Positions 21,507 to 29,123 of a DNA stretch of 33,140 nt are shown here, one piece after another. This DNA is from Lachnospiraceae bacterium UBA1759 (GTDB taxonomy: Bacteria > Bacillota > Clostridia > Lachnospirales > Lachnospiraceae), in NCBI GenBank assembly GCA_002315555.1, contig DCHF01000050.1, positions 1-33,140 on the forward strand. The letters are read 5' to 3'. A model generated the notes under the pieces. That model ran no database searches. It saw only the letters and a program-made list of their open reading frames with translations, and was not told where the DNA came from. Numbering within the stretch: position 1 is the stretch's first letter; each line of letters opens with the position of its first letter. The translations under genes and the position numbers were made by a program.

Positions 21507-24092
21507 TTATTTTTTGACAGCTGCGGTCAGGTCTCCGTTTTCAACGGTAATGAGGATCGTATCGCCTTCGGACAGTGCGCCCTCCAGAATGATCCTTGCC
21601 GCTGCGGTCTCCACGTTCTTCTGCAGATAACGCTTGAGCGGACGGGCACCGTACATCGGATCGTAACCGTTTTCAATGATATGACAAAGAGCTTCATCGG
21701 AAAGCTCGATCGTGAGCTCGCGGTCCTGCAGGCGCTTGTTGACATCCGCCACCATCAGCTTCACGATGGCGCCGATATCGTTCTTCGTCAGCGGCTTGAA
21801 CAGGATCGTCTCATCCAGACGGTTTAAAAACTCCGGACGGAAATGCATGCGGAGCTCGTTCAGTACACTCTTCTCCGCCTCCGGGTCGATCGTTCCGTCC
21901 TCATTCACGCCTTCCAGCAGATACTGGGAGCCGATGTTGGAGGTCATAATCAGGATCGTGTTCTTAAAGTCCACGGTACGGCCCTGGGAATCCGTGATAC
22001 GGCCGTCATCCAGTACCTGAAGAAGGACATTGAACACATCCGGATGGGCCTTTTCCACTTCATCGAAAAGCACGACGGAATAAGGCTTCCGGCGCACGGC
22101 TTCTGTCAGCTGGCCGCCTTCATCGTAGCCCACATATCCGGGAGGCGCACCGATGAGTCTTGCCACGCTGTGCTTCTCCATGTACTCGCTCATGTCGATA
22201 CGGACCATGTTGGTCTCATCGTCAAAAAGACTCTCGGAAAGGGCCTTTGCAAGCTCCGTCTTACCGACACCGGTGGGGCCGAGGAACAGGAATGAGCCGA
22301 TGGGCTTCTTCGGGTCCTTGATTCCGGCCTTGGAACGAAGGATCGCCTCCGCGACCTTCTGTACGCCCTCCTCCTGGCCGATGACACGCTTATGAAGCTC
22401 CTCCTCGAGGTGCAGCGTCTTATTCCGCTCCGTCTCGTTGAGCTTTGCGACCGGAATACCGGTCCAGCGGCTGATGATCCGCGCGATCTCCTCCTCCGTC
22501 ACCGACTCATGCACCAGGTGCATCTCCATGCCGGAAAGGGACTCTTCCTCGACCTTCAGTGTTTCCTGAAGGCGCGGAAGCTCGCCGTACTGCAGTCTTG
22601 CCGCCTCGTTAAAATCATATTTCTGCTTGGCGATCTCGATCTTGCCGTTCATCTCCGCGATCTGCTCGCGAAGCGCGGACAGCTTGCCGATACGCTCCTT
22701 CTCATTGTCCCACTGCGCCTTCTCCGCGCTGAAGTGCTCGCGAAGCTCCGCAAGTTCCTTCTGCAGGTCTGTAAGACGCTCCTGTGACAGGTGATCCGTC
22801 TCCTTTTTCAGTGCCGTTTCCTCGATCTCAAGCTGCATGATCTTTCTGCGCTCGTCGTCCATTTCGGACGGCAGGGAATCCAATTCCGTCTTGATCAGCG
22901 CGCAGGCTTCATCCACGAGGTCGATGGCTTTATCCGGCAGGAAGCGGTCGGAAATGTAGCGGTTGGAAAGGGTCGCCGCGGATACGAGTGCGCCGTCGGT
23001 AATGGAAACGTGATGATAGTTTTCATAGCGTTCCTTAAGACCGCGAAGGATGGAGATCGTGTCCTCCACCGTGGGCTCGTCCACTAAAACAGGCTGGAAA
23101 CGACGCTCCAGCGCAGCGTCCTTTTCGATGTATTTGCGGTATTCGTCCAAAGTGGTCGCGCCGATGCAGTGCAGCTCACCGCGGGCGAGCATCGGCTTCA
23201 GCATGTTGCCGGCATCCATCGCGCCGTCGGTCTTGCCCGCACCCACGATCAGGTGCAGCTCATCAACGAACATGATGATGCGGCCTTCGGATTTGCGGAC
23301 CTCCTCCAGCACCGCCTTCAGACGTTCCTCAAATTCGCCGCGGTATTTCGCGCCGGCAACAAGAGCGCCCATATCCAGGGAGAACAGCTTCTTATCCTTT
23401 AAGGATTCCGGGACATCGCCGCGGACGATACGCTGTGCAAGTCCTTCGACGACTGCGGTCTTACCGACACCGGGTTCGCCGATCAGGACCGGGTTGTTCT
23501 TGGTCTTTCTTGAGAGGATGCGGATCACATTGCGGATTTCCTCATCACGGCCGATGACCGGATCCAGTTTCTGATCACGCGCCTCCTCCACCAGGTCCTT
23601 GCCGTATTTTTCAAGCACCTCATAGGTATCCTCCGGGGAGTCCGAGGTCACGCGCTGATTGCCGCGCACGGTGGACAGCGCCTGCAGGAACCGGTCTCTT
23701 GTGATGCCGTATTCGCGGAACAGCTCCTTCAGATCGCGGTTCGGCTTCTTTTCCATGGCCAGGAACAGGTGCTCCACGGAGACGTAATCGTCCCCCATGG
23801 CCTTCGCTTCATCCGAAGCATTGAGAAGAACATCGTTCAGCGCCTGGCTGACATAGGGCTGACCGCCCTGCACCTTGACCTGCTTGGTCAGTATTTTTTC
23901 GAGTGAATTCTGAAAATCCGGAAGACTGATCTCCATCTTTGTGATCAGCCTTGCGAGCAGGGATTCGTCCTGTGTAAGGAGCGCCGAAAGAAGATGCTCC
24001 TGATCGATCTCCTGGTTTCCGTAATCACGGGCGATCTTTTCACACATCTGTGCAGCTTCCAGGGATTTTTGCGTATATTTATTAAAGTTCAT
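21507..24092 (-). CDS. clpB: ATP-dependent disaggregase ClpB
   Basis: ClpB hexamers pull proteins out of aggregates together with DnaK/DnaJ/GrpE. The 861-aa length is standard. The N-terminal Clp repeat domain covers about 1-145. NBD1 has Walker A GEPGVGKT (205-212) and MFVDELHLIVGAG. The coiled-coil middle domain (about 400-530), which separates ClpB from ClpA/ClpC, is present with many Glu/Lys/Gln heptads. NBD2 carries GPTGVGKTELAKAL and VVLFDEVEKAHPDVFN, then the SNIGSQ sensor region and the C-terminal GARPLKRYLQ box. AGGAGG lies 7 nt before the ATG. The promoter overlaps a CIRCE element, so heat-shock control by HrcA is expected. A hairpin pair follows the stop. Confidence 0.98.
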   Translation of the reverse strand: MNFNKYTQKSLEAAQMCEKIARDYGNQEIDQEHLLSALLTQDESLLARLITKMEISLPDFQNSLEKILTKQVKVQGGQPYVSQALNDVLLNASDEAKAMGDDYVSVEHLFLAMEKKPNRDLKELFREYGITRDRFLQALSTVRGNQRVTSDSPEDTYEVLEKYGKDLVEEARDQKLDPVIGRDEEIRNVIRILSRKTKNNPVLIGEPGVGKTAVVEGLAQRIVRGDVPESLKDKKLFSLDMGALVAGAKYRGEFEERLKAVLEEVRKSEGRIIMFVDELHLIVGAGKTDGAMDAGNMLKPMLARGELHCIGATTLDEYRKYIEKDAALERRFQPVLVDEPTVEDTISILRGLKERYENYHHVSITDGALVSAATLSNRYISDRFLPDKAIDLVDEACALIKTELDSLPSEMDDERRKIMQLEIEETALKKETDHLSQERLTDLQKELAELREHFSAEKAQWDNEKERIGKLSALREQIAEMNGKIEIAKQKYDFNEAARLQYGELPRLQETLKVEEESLSGMEMHLVHESVTEEEIARIISRWTGIPVAKLNETERNKTLHLEEELHKRVIGQEEGVQKVAEAILRSKAGIKDPKKPIGSFLFLGPTGVGKTELAKALSESLFDDETNMVRIDMSEYMEKHSVARLIGAPPGYVGYDEGGQLTEAVRRKPYSVVLFDEVEKAHPDVFNVLLQVLDDGRITDSQGRTVDFKNTILIMTSNIGSQYLLEGVNEDGTIDPEAEKSVLNELRMHFRPEFLNRLDETILFKPLTKNDIGAIVKLMVADVNKRLQDRELTIELSDEALCHIIENGYDPMYGARPLKRYLQKNVETAAARIILEGALSEGDTILITVENGDLTAAVKK

Positions 24093-24199
24093 AGAAATAC
24101 CTCCTGTTTCCTTACCGCCGTCCTTCCGGGGTAAAAGATTCAGATTTCCGGGCTGTACAGCCTCAGCTGTGCCGTCTGGATTTCCTTTGTACAGTAGGT

Positions 24200-24228
24200 A
24201 TCATATATCGTTTTGTTAGCACTGTCAA
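24200..24228 (-). promoter_or_regulatory. clpB promoter
   Basis: Minus-strand perfect TTGACA (24228-24223), 17-bp spacer, TATGAT (24205-24200). The -35 lies inside the CIRCE element. The leader to the clpB ATG is about 100 nt and includes a GGCTGTACAGCC palindrome. Confidence 0.9.
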
Positions 24229-24242
24229 TAGGTGAGTGCTAA
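24216..24242. promoter_or_regulatory. CIRCE operator (HrcA binding site) for clpB
   Basis: TTAGCACTG, 9-nt spacer, GAGTGCTAA differs from the consensus TTAGCACTC-N9-GAGTGCTAA at a single base. It covers the clpB -35 and also overlaps the last codon and stop of the upstream membrane protein gene (stop at 24239-24241). Confidence 0.93.
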
Positions 24243-25435
24243 TTCACAAATTCTTCACTTTTTCTTTCAAGCAGGAGCACTTCTTCCTCCTCTTCGGACG
24301 GGGCTGCGTTTCGCGGATCGATGTTCTCGACCTTCGCCTTCAGCCGGGTGATCAGCGTCTGCCGTTCCAGAAGCTCCATGGAGATGTTCCGGATCCCCTT
24401 ACGCTCGCAGAAACGGATCACCGCCGCAGAGTCGGAATCCATCCAGTAACGGACGGCCGTATCAACCAGAAACGCGATAAAAACAAGGAGCGCGAATGCT
24501 AATAGAAGCGCAAGGAATCTGGTCGAGCCAAGCGGGATCTGCACGAGAAGGTAAAATGCCAGACTGAGCGCGAGCATCGCAAATACCGTGGCACGGATGC
24601 GTTCCCGATACCCTTCCAGCTGCTTCTTAAGGCCGGCCGCGCGGCCTTCCTCCTCGGCGATCATGATCTCCAAAATATGTACGCGGTCCAGATCCGGCCG
24701 ATAATCCAACCTGTTCAGCCGGCGTTCCTGAAAGAGATCCTCGATGCGTTCGTGCCGTTCTTCCGGTGCGTCCTCTTCCGGATCTTCACGCTTCCGCTCC
24801 CAGAAGCCCCACAGCACACCGAGCGCAAGCAGGAACAGGCCCAGTACGAAGGAGAAGAATCCGTACCGGACGGAGGAGTTCTCCGCGGCCCTGTCGGAGA
24901 TCGCGTGCAGCAGGAGGCCGCTCTCAATGCTTCCGGCTCCGGGATACAGCGGTGACTTTTCAAAGTGTGTCTTCGCGTAGGATTCCACGATGCTCTGATT
25001 CTCCGCCTGAACAAGGATCGGGACCGGCCGGTCCTTCATCGTGACCAGCCCGTTTTTCAGATCCGAAAGCTGCTTTGTCGTTCCGTAGAGATAGTACCAC
25101 CGGTCACTCACACGGACCAGGTATACATACCCCAGTGTGTCGATGTTCATGGAGTCGAACTCCGGATGCACATCTTCCTCACCGCTGTTTGAAGTATCCG
25201 CTGCGGAATCGCCCTGCGCCCTTTTTACCAGGATCTCTTCCACCTCCGCGGTGTAATATTCCTCCGCCCGAAGTCCTCGCCCGACTGTGATCGTCTCCGC
25301 ATGGTACATTCGGTAACGGACGGTCTCCGCATGGATCAGCGCCGCGATCGAAAGAAGGATCAGTACCGTGCCGGCAATGAAAAGGATCTGCTTTTGTGTG
25401 AGTTTATTTATCCGGTCCGATATCTTTTTCAGCAT
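24239..25435 (-). CDS. Membrane protein of unknown function (398 aa)
   Basis: I do not recognise the family. The N-terminus is a short basic segment and a membrane span (about 17-36). A soluble domain of about 150 residues follows, presumably outside (DTLGYVYLVRVSDRWYYLYG and an acidic stretch near 75-95). After it come a second span (about 190-212), a charged helical segment rich in Glu/Arg that looks coiled-coil (about 215-282), two more spans (about 283-325), and a charged C-terminal tail. AAGGAG lies 6 nt before the ATG. It has a probable promoter at 25468-25495 and no terminator before clpB; its stop codon lies within the CIRCE operator, so read-through into clpB is possible. Confidence 0.8.
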   Translation of the reverse strand: MLKKISDRINKLTQKQILFIAGTVLILLSIAALIHAETVRYRMYHAETITVGRGLRAEEYYTAEVEEILVKRAQGDSAADTSNSGEEDVHPEFDSMNIDTLGYVYLVRVSDRWYYLYGTTKQLSDLKNGLVTMKDRPVPILVQAENQSIVESYAKTHFEKSPLYPGAGSIESGLLLHAISDRAAENSSVRYGFFSFVLGLFLLALGVLWGFWERKREDPEEDAPEERHERIEDLFQERRLNRLDYRPDLDRVHILEIMIAEEEGRAAGLKKQLEGYRERIRATVFAMLALSLAFYLLVQIPLGSTRFLALLLAFALLVFIAFLVDTAVRYWMDSDSAAVIRFCERKGIRNISMELLERQTLITRLKAKVENIDPRNAAPSEEEEEVLLLERKSEEFVN

Positions 25436-25467
25436 CTCCCTCTCCTTTCGTCGTGCGTCTTATTGTC

Positions 25468-25495
25468 ATTATACCGAAAACACCGATGTGCACAA
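25468..25495 (-). promoter_or_regulatory. Probable promoter of the 398-aa membrane protein gene
   Basis: Minus-strand TTGTGC (25495-25490), 16-bp spacer, perfect TATAAT (25473-25468), about 33 bp before the ATG at 25435. The region is divergent with the NlpC/P60 gene. Confidence 0.6.
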
Positions 25496-25536
25496 CCGTA
25501 ATACACGGTTTTCCTCATATTTTTCCACCATTCATA

Positions 25537-25565
25537 TTGAATTCGATAAAAAAAGCGGTTACAAT
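25537..25565 (+). promoter_or_regulatory. Promoter of the NlpC/P60 hydrolase gene
   Basis: Plus-strand TTGAAT (25537-25542), 17-bp spacer, TACAAT (25560-25565). A 16-bp AT-rich palindrome AAAAGTTTAAACTTTT followed by extra Ts lies just after it, near the expected transcription start. Confidence 0.65.
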
Positions 25566-25617
25566 AAGAAAAGTTTAAACTTTTTTTACATGTCTTACAG
25601 GAGTTCCCTTACTATAT

Positions 25618-26772
25618 ATGTCAGCAACTAAAGAAAAAGAAAAATCCGCAAAACGTGCGGCACTTGAGCGTGATAAAAAGCGCCGGGAGCATATGATCAT
25701 ATTGGCGTTATGCTTAACGATCATTGCAATCGTCATCGGGGTCGTTGCCATTTTCAAAAACGGAAAAAATGATAAAATTCCCATCCAAAGCAGTGAAGAG
25801 ACCGGTACAACAGCCTCCACTTCCGCCGCAGTCGTGGACAGAACACAGGAGGAAGACCTGATTTCCACAACCGATGTGGAAAACACCACTGCAGAGGCCG
25901 ATGAAACGGACCCGCGCCGCGCGGTCCTTGAACATTACACCAGCCTCGGTGTCGTCACTGCGGAATCCTTTTTAAATATCCGCAGCGCGCCTTCCATCAC
26001 TGCTTCCATCGTCGGAAAGATCTGGCGGAACAGCGGTCTGGAGATCCTGGAGGACGACGGTTCGGGCTGGTTCAGGATCCGCTCCGGCGGGATCGAAGGC
26101 TACTGCTATTCCGAACTGATCGCCACCGGTGAAGAGGCGGAGCAGCTGGCCATCGAAAACTGTGTACTTATGGCCAAGGTCAATGCCGTCTGCTTAAACG
26201 TCCGCGAATCCCCGTCCATGGACGGCGTCATCTGGACGCAGCTCAACTGTGACGAGATGCAGGTCGTGGAGCGCGTGGTCGATGAAAACTGGCTGGAGAT
26301 CGCGTTGAACAGCACGACCGGCTACATCAGCTCCGAATTTACCGAGCTGGATTATTACCTCAATGAGGGCGTTGCCTGGAGCCCGCTCGATGACACTACG
26401 GAGACCCGCAGAAACCTGATCAACTACGGTATGCAGTTCCTGGGCACCCCGTATAAGTACAACGGGCTCAGCCTGACGAGCGGTATCGACTGCTCCGGCT
26501 TTACGCAGGAGGTCTACAAGACCGCAAACATTTCCCTGCACCGCGAATCTTACAACCAGAAGACGCAGGGTGTGTCCGTCGCTTCCATCCACGAAGCCCG
26601 TCCCGGCGATCTCCTTTTCTACACGGACCAAAAGGGCACGGTCAATCACGTGGCCATCTACATCGGCGGCGGACAGATCCTGCACGCCTGCGAATCCCGC
26701 GGCGGTGTGACGATCACCTCGTATAATTACAGTACGGAGCCCTCCTACATCCGGGATGTGATCCGGGACTGA
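25618..26772 (+). CDS. Membrane-anchored SH3-SH3-NlpC/P60 peptidoglycan hydrolase
   Basis: NlpC/P60 enzymes are cysteine peptidases that cut the stem peptide of peptidoglycan outside the membrane. The 384-aa protein has a Lys/Arg-rich cytoplasmic N-terminus (1-25), one span (about 26-46), a Thr/Ser/Glu-rich linker (55-100), two bacterial SH3 domains (about 113-168, FLNIRSAPS; 184-242, CLNVRESPS) and the catalytic domain (about 265-384). The catalytic Cys292 is in GIDCSGF, His344 in VNHVAIYIG and His356 in LHACES. The nearest ribosome-like site, AGGAG, is 14 nt from the ATG, longer than elsewhere in this window; no in-frame alternative start exists nearer to it. A strong terminator follows about 80 bp after the stop. 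Confidence 0.93.
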   Translation: MSATKEKEKSAKRAALERDKKRREHMIILALCLTIIAIVIGVVAIFKNGKNDKIPIQSSEETGTTASTSAAVVDRTQEEDLISTTDVENTTAEADETDPRRAVLEHYTSLGVVTAESFLNIRSAPSITASIVGKIWRNSGLEILEDDGSGWFRIRSGGIEGYCYSELIATGEEAEQLAIENCVLMAKVNAVCLNVRESPSMDGVIWTQLNCDEMQVVERVVDENWLEIALNSTTGYISSEFTELDYYLNEGVAWSPLDDTTETRRNLINYGMQFLGTPYKYNGLSLTSGIDCSGFTQEVYKTANISLHRESYNQKTQGVSVASIHEARPGDLLFYTDQKGTVNHVAIYIGGGQILHACESRGGVTITSYNYSTEPSYIRDVIRD

Positions 26773-26853
26773 TCAAAAACCGGAAGTTTCGAAAGACCGC
26801 GCAAAAAAGAGGCTGTGGGAGAATCACCAAACCATAAAGTAAAGCATTGATAA

Positions 26854-26886
26854 AAAAAGACCGGATATCTGATATCCGGTCTTTTT
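26854..26886. terminator. Bidirectional terminator between NlpC/P60 and DUF4867 genes
   Basis: A 14-bp perfect stem (26854-26867 / 26873-26886), GACCGGATA flanked by A/T pairs, with a 5-nt loop. There are five Ts on the plus strand and seven As on the left flank, so it serves both convergent genes. Confidence 0.93.
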
Positions 26887-26896
26887 GAGTTCCAAA

Positions 26897-27565
26897 TCAA
26901 TCAATGGTATTGATGACCCAGTTGACACCGTAGATGCCCGGGAAGCAGCCATGTTCGACCATAGCCTTCAGATCCTCATGAGCCAGGAGCCACTTATTCT
27001 TTGCGGTTACCAGCGGATCCTTCTTCATTGCCGGATCGATATTGGTGTTGGTTCCGCGCTGCAGACCGACAACACAGGAGAAGCCGTTATTATCGACCAT
27101 GCACGGAGCGAAATGCAGGGTGTCGGAGTAAACTTCGATCATCTTGCCTTCCGGAAGATAGAAAGCCTTGACCTTCGCGGAATCCAGCTTGCCGTCCTTA
27201 CCGATATCTGCGCGCTTTGCAAGCAGCAGTACGAGGTCGGTAACACCGACATTGAATTCGTTGCAGGTATGCCATTCCAGTGCGTTCATTGCGCTGTTGT
27301 AACCCCAGCAAAGGCCCCACTGCTCATCGAGCTGGCCGCAAAGGGTCTCTCTGTATTCCTGCGCAACCGGCATGGTGTCGATGGCTTCCAGTTCCGTTAC
27401 GTATCTGGTGCCTTTTTCCGGCATCGGAGCGCTCTTCTTGACCATTTCAACCATTTCAGCGGTATCAACATCCACTAAACGGCCGTACGGCAGGAAGGAA
27501 TCGTCACAAACACATTTGATCTCGATCTGGGGATTAACTTTCTGAAGTTCTTCAAGTCTTGACAT
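26897..27565 (-). CDS. DUF4867 family cupin-like protein
   Basis: The 222-aa cytoplasmic protein matches the DUF4867 type seen in Lachnospiraceae, whose reaction is not established. A cupin-like core is suggested by ALEWHTCNEFNVG (His and Glu as possible metal ligands), followed by VKAFYLPEGKMIEVYSDTLH, which has the second-cupin-motif look with FAPC after it. AAGGAG lies 6 nt before the ATG at 27565. The gene has its own probable promoter (27620-27649). It is followed by the bidirectional terminator. Its neighbour upstream is an alpha-L-fucosidase, which fits a role in sugar metabolism, but this is only context. Confidence 0.85.
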   Translation of the reverse strand: MSRLEELQKVNPQIEIKCVCDDSFLPYGRLVDVDTAEMVEMVKKSAPMPEKGTRYVTELEAIDTMPVAQEYRETLCGQLDEQWGLCWGYNSAMNALEWHTCNEFNVGVTDLVLLLAKRADIGKDGKLDSAKVKAFYLPEGKMIEVYSDTLHFAPCMVDNNGFSCVVGLQRGTNTNIDPAMKKDPLVTAKNKWLLAHEDLKAMVEHGCFPGIYGVNWVINTID

Positions 27566-27619
27566 GATCTCTCCTTTTTGTTATCGGGCCACTTCCGGGT
27601 CCGTTATCATCTTGTGGTG

Positions 27620-27649
27620 ATTATAGCATCACCTGTTTAATAAATGCAA
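27620..27649 (-). promoter_or_regulatory. Probable promoter of the DUF4867 gene
   Basis: Minus-strand TTGCAT (27649-27644), 18-bp spacer, perfect TATAAT (27625-27620). It sits in the AT-richer gap between the GH29 stop (27681) and the DUF4867 start (27565). No standard terminator for GH29 is seen in this gap. Confidence 0.55.
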
Positions 27650-27680
27650 TGCGTTTTATCGATTTCGTATGAAAACCGCA

Positions 27681-29123
27681 TCAGTACACGCCGGCAAATG
27701 CTAACGTCGGAACCGTCCGCGCGTCCGTGATCCGGATGCGGATGCTCTCCGCTTTCACCGGCTCGATGCGCAGGATCTTCTTATATCCGATGACCGTTCC
27801 TCCGCCCACGCGCACGACCCCGCCGTCCGTTTCCGCTTCCACCGTAAACGCTTCCACGCGCTGGCTCATGCGGATATTTTCCTTAAGCACGATCGTCTGC
27901 ACCGTTTCCGGCTTATCGAAACGGATCGTGACCTCCCACGGCCCTTCCGCATCCTCCGGGATCCAGCAGGAAACGGGCAGTTCGCCCTCTGCGTCTTCAC
28001 CGCCGCTCCGCTTTTCGAAGCGGATGTTCTCAACGCCAAAGCCTTCCTTTTCCGACGATGCCGTGATCACCGCGCCTTCCGCTTTGTTCACCGCAAACAT
28101 CGCCCGGAGCTTCTCTCCGATCTCCTGTAAGCACGCCACGTCATTTTCATGGAACAGGCCCTCCGGCGTGGGTGGAATATTGAGCAGGAACATCGCATTA
28201 CCGCCCGCGGAGGAACAGTAGATGTCCACCATTTCATCGGCGGTACGTACCTTGTCATCCTCATACGTATGATAGAACCACCCCGGACGGATGGACGTAT
28301 TCACCTCCGCCGGATACCAGATCAGATCCTTCTCATCTTCAAGCGCCGCGCGGCTTCCGAGGTCCGTATCCATGGCAGTCAGCTTTCGCTCGCGGAACGC
28401 GTTCGAATCCTCCTGCTGGCTCTTTTCCTTGATGATCTCCGTATCCTTCATGCGAAGCGGGACCACGCTCCATTCGGAGGGACGGGTCTCTCCGGCCTCG
28501 TTTCCGCACCAGCGGATGTCCGGACCGCAGACATTGATGCAGGCATCCGGCTGCAGCGCACGGATCACCTCATAATAACGCGGGAAATCATAGTACTGCT
28601 TCTTTCCGTTCGGGCCCTCGCCGCAGGCGCCGTCAAACCAGACCGTGAAGATATCGCCGTATCCGGTAAGGAGTTCGGTCAGCTGCGCCACAAAATAGTC
28701 ATCGTAGGCCTTGCCCCGGCCGTAGAGTGCGGAATTCCGATCCCACGGGGAAAGGTAGATGCCGAATTTCAGGCCGTATGCGCGGCAGGCCTCGGCGGTC
28801 TCACGGACCACATCGCCCTGTCCGTTCTTATACGGACTGTTCTTTACACTGTGCTCCGTGTATTTGCTGGGCCAAAGGCAGAAGCCGTCGTGATGCTTAC
28901 AGGTCAGGATCAGGCCCTTCATGCCGGCGCTCTTTACAGCGGCCGCCCACTGCATGGCATCGAGCCTTGACGGCGCAAATACCGATTCCGGCTCCGTACC
29001 GTCGCCCCATTCGCGGTCGGTGAACGTATTCACGGTAAAATGAACAAAAGCATAAAACTCCAGTTCCTGATAGCGTGCCTGACGTTCACTCGGCACGATC
29101 TTTACCAGTTCTTCATCTCTCAT
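27681..29123 (-). CDS. Alpha-L-fucosidase, GH29 family
   Basis: GH29 enzymes release L-fucose from oligosaccharides by a retaining mechanism. For the 480-aa form, the TIM-barrel domain spans about 1-350 with FVHFTVNTFTDREWGDGTEP (27-46), the CKHHDGFCLWPS block (75-86), IYLSPWDR and the nucleophile Asp164 in TVWFDGACGEG. A C-terminal beta-sandwich (about 360-480) resembles a carbohydrate-binding F5/8 module. No signal peptide is present, so it should act in the cytoplasm. The start at 29123 has GGGAGG 9 nt upstream; an upstream extension to 29171 has no site. It overlaps the end of the helicase gene by 11 bp in a different frame, implying cotranscription. Confidence 0.92.
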   Translation of the reverse strand: MRDEELVKIVPSERQARYQELEFYAFVHFTVNTFTDREWGDGTEPESVFAPSRLDAMQWAAAVKSAGMKGLILTCKHHDGFCLWPSKYTEHSVKNSPYKNGQGDVVRETAEACRAYGLKFGIYLSPWDRNSALYGRGKAYDDYFVAQLTELLTGYGDIFTVWFDGACGEGPNGKKQYYDFPRYYEVIRALQPDACINVCGPDIRWCGNEAGETRPSEWSVVPLRMKDTEIIKEKSQQEDSNAFRERKLTAMDTDLGSRAALEDEKDLIWYPAEVNTSIRPGWFYHTYEDDKVRTADEMVDIYCSSAGGNAMFLLNIPPTPEGLFHENDVACLQEIGEKLRAMFAVNKAEGAVITASSEKEGFGVENIRFEKRSGGEDAEGELPVSCWIPEDAEGPWEVTIRFDKPETVQTIVLKENIRMSQRVEAFTVEAETDGGVVRVGGGTVIGYKKILRIEPVKAESIRIRITDARTVPTLAFAGVY

